NCBI GenBank assembly: GCA_023078555.1
Contig: CM041200.1
Span: 6,487,361-6,551,360 of the forward strand
Source of the DNA: Ulva prolifera
Lineage: Eukaryota; Chlorophyta; Ulvophyceae; Ulvales; Ulvaceae
DNA length: 64,000 nt
Direction: 5' to 3'
The translations under genes and the position numbers were made by a program. Numbering within the stretch: the stretch's first letter is position 1; every line of letters begins with the position of its first letter. Shown here piece by piece: positions 22,599-34,400 of this stretch. Below the pieces are notes generated by a model. It ran no database searches. It was not told where the DNA came from and was given only the letters and a program-made list of their open reading frames with translations.

Positions 22599-24182
22599 GC
22601 TCAGGCGTCTGCTCTGCCTCAGCTCGAGTGATGCCACGAGGCCACGGGCCTACAAAAGGGCCATGGAACAGCCTGAAAACATGCAGGCTGCAGCATTCGC
22701 TGGCCTGTCAGGGCACCTAGCCATTCCTCAGGCAGAAGTTGATCTGCAACCTTGGCACACAGGTGAGACTCTGTCAACGCCGTGCTGCCATGTGTGCTCG
22801 TGCCAATTTGCAACCTTACAGGTGTTGACATGGATATGTCGAAGGGGCCCCGGCCTTGCTCATGCTGATTCATTCCGTCAAAGATTGCCCGAGCGCATGC
22901 GCTTGACTTCGGCCATGCACTATATCAGCAGACTACTCTGCTGATATCTGGTCAGAGTTGCACTGGTAAATCTTGCCCGATACAGGTCTGAGACGGGTTT
23001 CCTTACTTGAGTTGCTCAACGTGTTCCATGATGTCAGCCGTGTACACATGCCATTGTGTCATTGTGCGGGAAGTGCTGGCAATGGCTGGTCGTGATTGCA
23101 GGTCAAGCTGACGCGGACCCGGCTGCGACTGTGTTTGGAAATGCGCCAGCCTTGCAATTACAGGGCATGTTTGGGCCGGCAGCCGTCGATGGTGGGGAGC
23201 CTCTCGGCCAGGCCCAAGCAGACTTGGACCACTTCAGCATAGACGGGCCGAAGCGGGGTCCACGAGGCCCCACAGTGTGATTGTCCGCTACAGAAATTGC
23301 CGACGCAGGTGCGATCTGACACCGCAAGCTGCTGCCCCAGGCTGCAGTATCTTGACATGCAAAGATGTGTACGCTTGGCACCATACGCATTCGTTACAGC
23401 ACCTGATATCCAGACATTAAACTTCTTCGGCACGGCTCACGCTCACAGACTCACGCAACAGTTGATGGTTTCTGTTCACTTTTGGCATACTGTGAAGTAG
23501 CTGCCCAGGGCCACAAGCACACCCACAGACTGTTTGATACCACGCTCAGTGAATCTCAACACGGTATACAACTTGTACGCACTTCAGCATTGTACGATCC
23601 GCAGAGGTGTCCAAGGCGTCGCCTGTAGCTGTTCATCTCTCTGAATCCCGGTTGTGCCCTGATCTGGAAATCGCACATTGGCGTGCAGGCTGCTTCATGG
23701 CAGTTCGTGGAGCTGGACACGCATCAAACCTGCTCTCGTTGGCAGATGCGCTGGCATCATGCCGAAACGTCCACAGCGTGTGGGGTAGGTGCAGCTTTGG
23801 TGGGATCGAATGTCCCACTGCTTAGTGGCACCTGGGACAAGCGAGCAATGGATGGTGGAAGGGGAGGCGACACAGGCAGCGTGTGCTCTCAACTGCCGCA
23901 GCACCTGCAGCCTCCAGGGCCTGCGACGTCGCTGCTGCAAGACCAATGCGTCAAGGGTGAGGCAGTCAGCAGACTTGAGACGTGCGGCCGCCATGCAGTA
24001 GCCTCGTGTACGTCAACGGGGATGCTCTCAGGGCTCTAAGGGCATTCTGCAGCTCGATCAAAGCCAAAGGCTCTCCGCACCTCCACCACACACCCGTGAA
24101 CCATGCAAGGATCTATGCCGGCCTTCGCGCTGGACGCTCCGTCTTCCGAACCTTCTCTTTCCATGCGTCATGCATGAGCTAG
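22599..24182 (+). CDS. Leucine-rich-repeat-like protein (AMN1/F-box LRR style), partial model
   Basis: Exons 22599-22762, 23102-23274 and one starting at 23309 join in phase (1, then 0). The first reads AYKRAMEQPENMQAAAFAGL, the second VFGNAPALQLQGMFGPAAVD, the third CPRLQYLDMQRCVRLAPYAF followed by DIQTLNFFG. The third has the L..L.L..C..L spacing of Cys-containing leucine-rich repeats found in F-box/AMN1 proteins. A further exon at about 23603-23783 reads CPDLEIAHW and ends at a GTAGGT donor, and another at about 23990-24182 reads NGDALRALRAFCSSIKAKGS and stops. The third-to-fourth junction would need a GC donor (TTCG|GCACGG). Such proteins often act as ubiquitin-ligase adaptors. The N-terminus is missing and the call rests on little repeat sequence. 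Confidence 0.4.
22922..22947. repeat. Perfect 11-bp-arm hairpin
   Basis: ATATCAGCAGA, a CTAC loop, and the exact reverse complement. It lies in the intron between the first two exons of the LRR-like gene. Confidence 0.85.
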
Positions 24183-25414
24183 CCCTTTCAACCCAGATTG
24201 ACATTTTACCTTCAAGCCGTCACCTGATGGCCTTCCATGCCTGTTGCAATATGACAAGATCTGGAGCAAAGATGTGCAGTCAAACCACCTTCGGTTTTGC
24301 ATTGTGCAGTACAGCAGACAATGGTGGTGGAGCATGTGACCTTCAAACTGATGGTTGTATTGTTGTTGGAGCTTACGTCTTATTGTTACAGGGAACCGTA
24401 GCAGGGTTGTTCTGTGCGCCAGTTTTGGCCATATGTATGAAGAATGTGCTAATGCATGGCATTACCTTGAGTAAGGGAGTTTTATGTTATCAAATCGAGG
24501 TATTAAAGGTTGTTGTGAAGCACCTGTGTCTGACGTTTGTGACAGGACACTGCGAAGGGCAGCATAATGAAGCGATGCGCCGTCACTGTCTCCAGACGAT
24601 GATGAGTATGCATGGCCACCGCAGAGCGGGCTGCATGAGCACCCCTAGGGTGCGAGAACTTACTTGGTGACATTAGCACAAGGGCGACAGGAAGGGCAAC
24701 AAACATTGTTACTGCAATTGCATAAACTTTTGACGCTGCTTGTCTACAATGCTGTTTACATCCTGCTGTTGACAACCTGCAGCAGTTCTGAGCATGCAAA
24801 CAACTGACTCAGATGTTTGGACTCCTGTCAGAATTGAATGTCACTCACCGGGGCTACCACTTTGAAAGACAGATCGACTAGCAACACACGCGCGCATGTC
24901 GACACTGACACGCCCTGCTGGTCAGCTCTGAGGGCTCAAGACGGAGCCACGCCTTCTCTCAAGCCTGCTACTTCTGGACAGGTACTTCACACACTTCTGG
25001 CGGGCTCCCGCTAGCTCTGCGGCCATCCACGACACATTCTCAAAGTCTAGCTTCAGCTATTCTGTCTTCAACAAACAGGCACACAGAAACCACACTCCAT
25101 GTCCCACGTATGGCCTGGATCCTACAAAAAGAAGAGAGAACATCACATAGATTGACACAGCTCCCTGCCTCAGCTCCTTGTGTCCATCACAATCATACAC
25201 CGACCCTCGTGCTACACATTGTGAACACGCTACGCAATTAAATCACCCGTGAGCAAAAACAGTGCATGCCTCATCCCAACACAATGGAATCTCGGCATAG
25301 AGGTACATCCCAACCCACCCATCACGCCCGGGTCACCCTGAGGACAGGAAGCCCGCGCCCCTTACAGCACGAGAGACGTGGGGTTGGGGACCGCCGGGGT
25401 CGCGTAGGGCAGCC
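24183..25414. other. 1.2 kb spacer between LRR-like gene and DUF389 gene
   Basis: These two genes are convergent, so this should be two 3' ends. A minus frame near 24503-24720 holds one hydrophobic stretch (VTMFVALPVALVLM) but no splice partners that I could find. Confidence 0.4.
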
Positions 25415-28400
25415 TCAGCGGGGTTTGGTGGACTGCCGGCGCTTGTCGCGGCGGCTTGCCTCAAGGTCCTCCCTCCAGAACACCACACGCCGGCCCTTGG
25501 CCCGGACTTGCTTCACTCGGAACATGATCGATGCAGACAGCGCGACACAGACGCTGTTCAGCAACACAAGCGCGATAGAGTGCGCCCCGAGGGTGACCCA
25601 CCTCGCTTTTTCGGCATTCCAGTCCGCACTGCAGAACAGCCCGCCGCGTTATGTCATGCTGGTTGCTGATGCGGCTGGCGCCACGCATGGCCGCCGTCTG
25701 TGGCTGGTCCGGCAGTGGCGGGGCACGAGCAAAGCTGCTGGGTACGGCGTCGCGGGCTGCTGCGGACATCGGCAAGAGACAAGACAGTGGCCGGGCTGTT
25801 GGTGATCATGACCGCGGTGTGTCTGCAGACCTGCCATCAGTCGTGGCACACCCTCCCGACCAGGGTCCTGCCAAACTGCTGTGCACAGCGGCGCCAGGTC
25901 ATGTGACTGCCCTCAATGTGTCATCTCGACATTCTCACCAGATATAAGACATGGTGGCAACAAATACAGTCATGTTAGATGGAATCATATGTACGGGCAC
26001 ATAAATACAGGATTGGGAGGGGGGGTGCGGGGGCACGCACTGCACTGTCTCATGCGCCGCCGCGACAGCAAACGAGAGGCCGGTGTTGACGGCGGGCGGC
26101 AGCAGCGCGGCGGAGATGGCGACGCCGACGAGGGAGCTCGAGTTGTCCGACAGAATCGAGAGCGCGACTCCGCCGCCGGAGAAGATGGCAATGACGAGGC
26201 CGACGAGCAGCGTCCTGGCGCCGCTGCGGCTCTGCATCTCAAACGTCGGCCAGTCGTCTTGGGCGCTGCACGGCGGGTGTGGGGGTCACGCGGGTGCGGG
26301 GGGTCACGTACAAGGCAAATCCATGCGAGCATGTGTGCGGAACAGGGCGTGTCGCGTGGGGACCGGGCCGTGGCGCTGTGCCCGTACCGGAGGCGGAGCG
26401 AACACGGCTGCAGCTGTAGCACAGAGACTGGCATGCGGCGCTATTCTGCATGGCTAGCAGGAGACACACGGATGGAGACCGCCGCTGCAGCTGACTGGGG
26501 CGGACGGGAAGTGGTGCCAGTAGCAGCCACTGCCCGGATACAGACCAGCGTTTCCATCTCCATACTACAAAAGTACAGATGACACGGCTGGACTGGATTG
26601 AATACTTGCTGGCGTGGGAGGGCACGGGCAGCAGGCGCCAGGGAAGGGCGAAAGAGAGGCGGGGGCGCACGTGACAAAGGGAAGCCCGCACAGGCCCGCC
26701 TGCAACAAGGTGCCACAGTCAAGCACCAAGGAAAAAGTGAGGCGTTACAGTCAAGCACGTTCTAGAGCTGTGCACATGCTCCTTGCACACTTGACAGCAC
26801 CATGCCGTCTGGGCTGCTGGGATGCTCAGCTGGGTATCCAGCAGCGATGCTTGAGGTGCACACGTCTGCATGCTGTTGTCCTGCTGTTACACGTGGAAGG
26901 GTGCGACTTGCCATTCTGCCTCTGTCAGTGTGACACATGGAAGCATAGCCATACACATATGGTGCTGATCCCAAGGAAACGCACGAGTTGTTGCTTTGAT
27001 GCATCTGTTGGTGTTCTGCCATGCAATGGCTTGAGTTCAGGCAGTCCGTTTGTCGCTGAGCTCTACAATTTGCCAAGGTAACAGCATGCAGGTTGGCATC
27101 AGTTGGAGGCGATGCAAGCAGGCAGTAGCAAGGCTAGTAGCAGCATGTGATTGCCTGGATCGTCAAGGCTGCTGCTCTGGGCAGACGTCCGGAGTGACGG
27201 GCGCAGTTGTGAGGGTCAGGCTGGTCGCTGCAGCCTGCAGAGCCAACAGCGGAGGAGCAGGACGGACAGGGGAAAAGGCGTACCACGAAGCCAATCCCGA
27301 TGGCGATGAATAGCGATAAACCGAAGTTCCAGGCCCCAAGCCAGGCCAGCCTCCACCTCCGCAGATTGATAGCCAGAGACATCGCCATGATGGGTCCCCT
27401 GCAAGCACATGCCGGTCTTGTTACAACATCGGACCGAATTCCAGCACAAGTTGGTGGGCTGCTGCGCTGGGTCGAATGCATTTGTCAGCTCAAAAACTCC
27501 TTGCCTGCACTCCAGCATGATGACACGACAGTGCAGAGGGAGTGCCTCTGCTGTTGCACAGGCCACCTGACCCACCCAGAAGAGATGGCAACAGTCAAGG
27601 ACGCTGTGGAGTGGATCTGATGTGCACCCATAATCACGTTGACCATGCCGCCGAGGCTTTCCCACGACACCAGGACACACTAACACATGTTAACGCCTGT
27701 ACATGACCACTCAGCAGCGCAGTATCCGTTGAATCAACAGACACTCTGCATCTGTGCAGCAAGTGTCGCGCACGCAGGACATGGGGACCATTGCGAATAT
27801 ACAGAAATTGCCCTCCGCTTCTGTTGACTCGGCTAGCCAATCCAAATAAACAATGCCTGTTGCCCCAGTCATCGTGTGGCCAGGTGTGGCAGCCGGTGCC
27901 AAGGCAAAGAGCCGGCAGCAATCACTGCAATGCACAGCTATGAGATGCTCAGCAGTACAAGGAACGCAGGGCCTGCATTGCCCAGTAGAGGCAGACGTGG
28001 GTGAGCATCGGGCGGGGGCGCACATGAGCGGCGCCACGAGCATGCTCGCCACAATCGTGGGGGCGCTGTTCGTCCCCAGCCCCACTGCCGCCAGCACAGC
28101 TGCAGGCAAGCGCTCGTCTCAGTGGCTGTGGTGTTAAAGTTCAGCTTGACAATCCCGCGCACAGAGGCCTACACCATCAGCTCGACCAGGCGCCCAGTGT
28201 CAGACACCAACACATCATTGACTTGTCGCCAGTTGGCGGATACATCAACATCCCAAACAACATCGCTCTGTCAACATATACACATACATACATGCTTATG
28301 TGCTCCGTGCGGGGCTTCAATCCTTGGCTGGAATTACCGGCAGGGCGATGGTGCGCGCTCGCGCGCGGCCTAGTGCCATGACTGAGTGGATTTCCGAGTG

Positions 28401-31067
28401 GGGTACTAGAAACGGCTCGATGCCCGGCCTCTATCCTTTGTAACCACATACATGCAATGACGCTTTCGAGAAGGCAGCTACGCACAGGAGATGACGAGGT
28501 ACGCCAAGTAGTCAAAGTCCAGCGTCGCGTTCGTCTGGGTCTGTTCGATCACCTGGTCCACCCGCAGCTTCGACGCCGCATTCATGTACTTGTCCTTCCG
28601 CGCCTTCTGCCGCTCAGCCTCCTCTGCGTCGTTGATGCGGCCCTTCTCACGCTCCTCACCCTCCTCACCCTCCTCGCCCTTGCCATTCTTGAGCTGCCCA
28701 GGGTCCGAGTCCTGCTTCAAGGACCCCTTCCCATCAGAGTCGAGCTCATCGCCGCCCTTCCCGCGAAAAGGCGCCCGTTTTCGCATACCTGCCCAGCAGC
28801 TCAGCCAGGTCGGGCTGTCCTCCGGATTAGGCGACTTTTCCTCTGTGTTCTTCACACGATCCTCGGGGTTATTCCAGCCCTGCAGACGGAGCACTGTGTA
28901 TGGCTAAGAGCTGCAGCGAGAGATGGCACGTGCCTGCACCATGGCGGTGGCCACGACAATGAACGACTGCTTGTCGAGCAGTTCGAGGGCAGTGGCCGTC
29001 AGGGAACGGCTCGTATCAGCTGACGGACGATCTGCTGCGGCACAGTCGAAAGCAAGCCACATGACTTCAAATCTGGGGTCACACGGCTGCCCTGAATGCA
29101 TGCATGGCTGCGGCAGGCGTGGGGTACAGTCTGCTCAGATGTGAGAGGCAGCACCTGGTGCCGGTACGCGGCCATGCCTCCGGAGACTGGAAGCACGACG
29201 ACACTGCCAAAGTCAGACCCGATGCCGACACCTTCAATCACAGTCGTGATGAAGGCGGAGTGGGCATCGTCAGTGGGGAATGTCACGAGGATGGTCTGCT
29301 CTGATATGCTCTGCAAATAGTGGCCATGGCTGATGGGAGAAGCGGTGGCATTGCTGCCTGGAGCTGGCGGACGCTCATCCACCGAGAGAGAAAATTGCTA
29401 CAAGAGTGCTCATCTAAATCATCAGCAACACAGAGCTCGCCTGCGGTTGACGAGTAGTGTTCGATGTGTGAGGAGAGACATTGAAAGCGAGACATTGAAA
29501 GCGAGAGCAGCAGAAAGCCCACTTTCTGCCCTGACTGATGAGATATCTGAAAAGCTCTGGTCTGGACTGACTGGCTGAGGTCAGATACCTGGAGAACTCA
29601 CAGCACATGGGGTCGATGACGCAGTGTGTCGTCAGCTCTCATGGCGCATTTTCGGAATGGAGTGGAGACTCAGGCTGAGAGAGCATGGGCGTGCATTCCT
29701 GCGTGGCAAATGGGAAGCGCGCCTGGAAGAATGAAGCTTGACCAGCAAGGTACCCGTCAGCTTTCAGCCAGGCAATCTCTTTCCGCAGCATGGCATCAAC
29801 ATCAAGCTCAGTGTCTGTGTCCAGATGTGCATTTTCCCCTTTCCCTGCCTGTTTGCCACCCTCATTTTGTGTGCTCGTTTTGCGCGTGGGAAGCGAATTC
29901 TGGTCATTGCTCCTGTGTCTGGCTGAGCCCACTGATGATGACCGGGCCGTGTACACCATCTTCCCGCAATCATCGGTCTCCCGTTGAGATTGTTTCTTTT
30001 CGTCATCGTCAGTAGTCTGCAATCTACGCTCCCTGGAAGCGACCCTGTTGCGCTCTGCTTGCCTCTTCTTCTTCTCTTCTTCCGGTGGTCCGCCACCATC
30101 TGATTGATCATCTGGAGCATCTGCCTTGTCTTGTTCATTTGAGCCTTGGAGAAACGGCAGCGACATCAACGAAGCTGCTGCATCACGAGCAGCACTGATG
30201 AAATTCGGGCCCGAACCTTGCTCCTGCTGCTGTTCATCGGGGGGTTGCTCGTCCTGGCCCTGGTCCTGCTTATCGGAATGAGGCTTCGCCTCCACGCTGG
30301 GAAGGTCCTCACCACCTTCACTCTGCTGCCCCTCAATGTCTGGCACCTGCGCAAACTAGCGTGAATTGTACATTTGCCTCGTTGCACGCCACACATCGCT
30401 CTCAGCGCAGGCGAACAAGCGTGCGGGAACGGGGACATGATCAGCGGCACTGTGTGCTTACCTCATCGGGCGCTTCGACCACGACGTCAAACTTATCGCT
30501 CCGGCCTTCCTCTCCGCCGCCGTCACCTTCCGCATTCCTGTGCGCAGCAGCGTAGAGGGTTGCAGTGCTGCAGGACAGGCGGGCACACGAGTACCGTCGA
30601 AATGCAATTCAGGCGCGGCTCATGCCGTTAGCTGCGAGCCGTGAATTCCGGAAGCGCAATAACGTTCCAGGATAACTCAATTGCACCCGACAAGGGATCT
30701 GGTCATAGCAAGCATCGAGTGTTTTCGGTTGCGCTGCGGCTGACAGCACCCAGAGGAACCGCTGCGAACGTGGCTGGCAGAACGTTTGGCTCGGATGATC
30801 GGACGCCGACAAAAAATCAGCGACGGAAACAGCCCGACAAGGGCACCGTTGTCCAGGTCCATTTCGCACGTACCCGGCATTAATGCTTCTTGATTCGTCG
30901 TCGTCTTTCCCAGCGCCCACTGCTTCGGATCGCAGCTGATCCAGCCGTTCATAAAGCAAACCGGGCCAGCCGGTTTTCGATTCCTGTTCTGGGGATGCTG
31001 AAGGTCTACTGATCGTCGATACTTTCACCTTCGCAGGATATTGCACGATGAAAACATTCAGGCCCAT
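25415..31067 (-). CDS. DUF389-family multi-pass membrane protein
   Basis: Start ATG at 31065-31067. Exons fixed by phase: 31067-30874, 30567-30462, one starting 30346, 28879-28486, 28099-28024, 27398-27268, 26257-26041 and 25601-25415 (stop). Others near 29320-29160 and 29060-28930 are probable. The N-terminal half is hydrophilic, Gln/Glu/Asp-rich and probably disordered. An N-terminal domain with TTVIEGVGIGSDFGSVVVLP follows. The membrane part has the DUF389 hallmarks: GTNSAPTIVASMLVAPLMGP, then IMAMSLAINLRRW, and SSLVGVAISAALLPPAVNTG. It ends HSIALVLLNSVCVALSASIM and a basic tail RRDKRRQSTKPR. An acidic insert (GEEGEEGEEREKGR) sits just before the first core helix. The family is found widely in bacteria and has no settled function; membrane transport or signalling is a guess. 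The SINE-like repeat lies in the intron 28100-28485. It lies about 410 bp downstream of EFL1 on the same strand. Confidence 0.83.
28366..28443 (+). mobile_element. SINE-like repeat, copy 1
   Basis: Starts CGGCCTAGTGCCATGACTGA, contains GGCTCGATGCC (two mismatches from the tRNA B-box consensus) and TGCCCGGCCT, and ends CCTTTGTAA followed by ACATACATGC. The copy at 43597-43685 shares the start, the TGCCCGGCCTATGCC-like block and the TGTAA tail. Inserted in a DUF389-gene intron, antisense to it. Confidence 0.55.
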
Positions 31068-31476
31068 GATCAAGGCCCGCGAAGCCCGCAACACGCGTGC
31101 TGAGTTACACGAATAAACGATGAGAACACCGGCTTAATGTTACAGCCCTGACACAAGGCACACTGAGTGACTTCCACCTCGCTGCATGGGGCATCTGTTG
31201 CTCAGATTTCAGGCTTCATACCGGAGTACAGCAGGTAGTGTCCGGTCGGTATCGATCGGACGAAAGATACACGTGCACCAGGAGCTGTGCTGAGCCATTC
31301 ATTTCGGAAGCTAAATCTTCCATTGAATGCTGCATGTGTATCTGCAGCTCATGATGCATGTAGAATTCTCATACGGGGATAGCACGTGTACGTCAACTTG
31401 GGACTTACAATTGCAAGCCATCCGTCGCTGAAGTGGCAACACCCGTGGTGGTGTGCCACCGAAAACCACCCGAAGA
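31068..31476. promoter_or_regulatory. Tandem spacer: EFL1 3' end and DUF389 promoter
   Basis: 410 bp between the EFL1 stop and the DUF389 start on the minus strand. It must hold the EFL1 3' UTR and the DUF389 5' UTR and promoter. No TATA box or polyadenylation signal stands out. Confidence 0.4.
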
Positions 31477-34400
31477 TCAGACCTTTCTTGCACGAGTACG
31501 TTGCTTGGTTGCATCTTCTACGACCTTTGCTCCAATCAATGGCAATCCCTTGCGTTGTCGCACAACGTTCGCAAGCCTCTTCGCTAGATTCTTGCTCAGT
31601 TCAGCATCCTCGCCATGCTCCTCCCGCAGCTCCTCTGACGCAGGAGTCCAATGCGGGTCCACCTGCTCCCAACCCACGTTCAGCATCCGCGTGCGCCTGG
31701 ATATGCTTGTGCATTGTTTTTGGATATGTCTGTGGACATGCCTGTGGATATGTCTGTGACAGCTCCTGACAAGTATGCCTTACTGCTCCATTCACACTGC
31801 CAGATTCAATGCCAGATTGTTCAGATGCCAGAAACCTTGCTGAGTCCACGCCAGCCCTGCCCACACAAGGCCACAAGGGCAGCACAGGACAATCGGAGCA
31901 TCATTGAGCATCATGCCCTGGTCCGTTAGAGCATCAGGGCTGCGCCTAGAGCGGCAGGCATAGATCAGGATGCGCAGGATGGCGCGCCCTGCTGTCCTGA
32001 TGTGCGCACATGCACAGGACCGCAGCACGCAAGCCCAGCACACAGCCCGCACCTGTAGGCGCTCCCAGTGGCTGATCGACAGGCTCGCAGACGCGGCGCC
32101 GGACGTCAGGCGGCGCAGCTCATCGGCAAACGACAGCCCGCCACTGCCGTCGCCGCCGCCGCCACGCTTCGACAGGCAAGCCTCGACCGGGATCTGCGCG
32201 CAGATGACAAATAGGTCCTGGCCCTCACGCGCCACCGTCTCGAGGATGCGGCCGCGCCGCGACTTGACCGTCGTCGTCGCGGCGTCGAGGCCGCGAGTGC
32301 TGGTAGCCACCTCTACGCGGTAATGGGCCTCCACAAGGCGCACCCCGGCCTCCTCGACTGCGCGCCGACACGCTGTGGCCACCGCCGTCATCACCTATAC
32401 CACGGCACACGCGTAGCATGACTTCGTCTGCATGGAGATGGAAAACCCCGACCTGGCGAGGCGCCATGTGTGTGTGCTGCCTGAGGTGTCCTGACATTTG
32501 GAACATCAGACCCTGGTGCTTGGAAGAACTCTTTCTTGTTGTGGCATCCATTGGCCGTCCGTTTGCCGACGTCTGGACGGGCCAGGTCTAAGCTCCGGCA
32601 TGACAGAAACCAGACACAGCTGGAGCTGTAGGCCGTGGCCCGTGCCCTCTCTCAATGCGCACAGCATACACCGGCGCAGGCACCTGCAGTGGAAACGCAT
32701 GGGGGAGGGGGGCGCAGCACCTGCCCCGACACAGGCCCGAGGCCGTCCTCTCGCAGGTTCAGCCCAGCCCAAGCCTCCGCCGTGAAGTCAAACTCGTCCA
32801 GCGCGAGCCCCACTGAGAGCTCCACGGCGACCCCCCACAGCGGGTCCTGGCACAGAGGCCCCGCGGCGCACGCCATCTGGAACCCTGACGCGATCCCGGA
32901 CTCTATGGCGAGGTGCACTGGCGCCTTTCCCGCCGCGCCCTGGGAGGGGTCCGCGCCCGGTTCTGCCGCGGGGCGCAGCTGCAGCTTCTCAGCCATCGTC
33001 GGTGCGCCCACCTGCATGCGGCGGGGGATCGGGGGTGGCCTCAGGTCCAGGGCACGCAGCTTCGGCCCGCGCCGACGGCATGGCCCACCGCAAAGGCATC
33101 ATCATCAAAGAGGATACGGCGACAGGCTTGTCGTGCATACATCGCCAGCAGGCACACCGGGACAGGAATGAAGCGCTGAGAGGCAGCAGCGGAGGGTGCA
33201 GCATGGCTACTGGTGCTTTCGCCGCCATCGCCCTCCTCCGCGTTCTCGTCCTCTGCTACCCGGCCTGCGGCCCTGCCGCTCCCCGCGATTGCAAGAATAT
33301 CCTTTGGTGCGCAGTTGAACAGGTTGCGGGGGTCGTCTGCCGGGCGCCAGATCAGCAGGTTCGGGCCGCACTGGTCCGGCCCGAGCATCCACGCGCGCTC
33401 CAGGTACGACAGCGACTGGTCCTGCACATCGCCGCAACCAATTGGCCGGTGCACGCAGCTGCAGAGGCAATGTCTGAGACACTCACCAGAACAATCCGCA
33501 GTCCCTGCGGCCTCAGCATTTACTGAACCGCGGGCTTCACAAACAGCTTCCATAAGCACCACCAGGGCTAGCGCTGTTTGGTCACAAGGTGGGAGGTGAT
33601 TATGCGCAAAAGCCCCTGTACACGGTAGCAAACCAGCATGTGGTTTTGCTGGTTTCAGCGCCGGGCCCTGTACAGATAGCCCCCTGCCGCAGCCAGTGTC
33701 ACAGCTATCGGATACCAACTTCAGAAGCCAGGGCTCTGAACGCCAACGCTGTGATGCCGATGTTCGCGCGCACGCGCGCAGATGTAGCAGCATACTGTGT
33801 GTGCAGTGGGCAACATGCCCTTCTTGCCGTGCTCAGCAATGAATTGGCCAAGGAACTACGGGTGAAAGGCACCTTGGCGTCATCTGCGCCAGCGGCCACG
33901 CCTTCACGCAGCTCATCCAGCTGTTCCTGCACAACCGGCTCCGCTGCAGCTGCCGCGCTGTCAGCGGCGCGACGCAGCGCGACAGCTACCGGCGCGGCAA
34001 CCTCGAGGGCCGCCGCAGACGCGGCCGGCAGCGGCAGCGCGCGGGCTCGCACCCGCAGCAGGCCGCCCGCTGCCGCTGTTTCGACCACCCGCTCCGACAC
34101 CTTCGCGGCACCTGCAGCAGCGTGTAATCCTCACACGGATGTTGTGCGAGGTTTCGCAGCAGCCTTTGTGTCCACCACAAAGTGCTGCAGCAGTCACCTC
34201 GGCTCAACATACGCATACCAATTGAACATTTCACTGCAATAGCCTGCTCTCAAAGAGAGAGTATTATTCTGGTGAAAGCTCCCACACAGCCGCAAGCCAT
34301 CACATGTACAGCAGTGCCAATCGAAACCACGGCATCACCACCAAAAGAGTTCCACGCCCGTACATGTACCCGCACAATGATCGGCAAAGCCCTATCCCCG

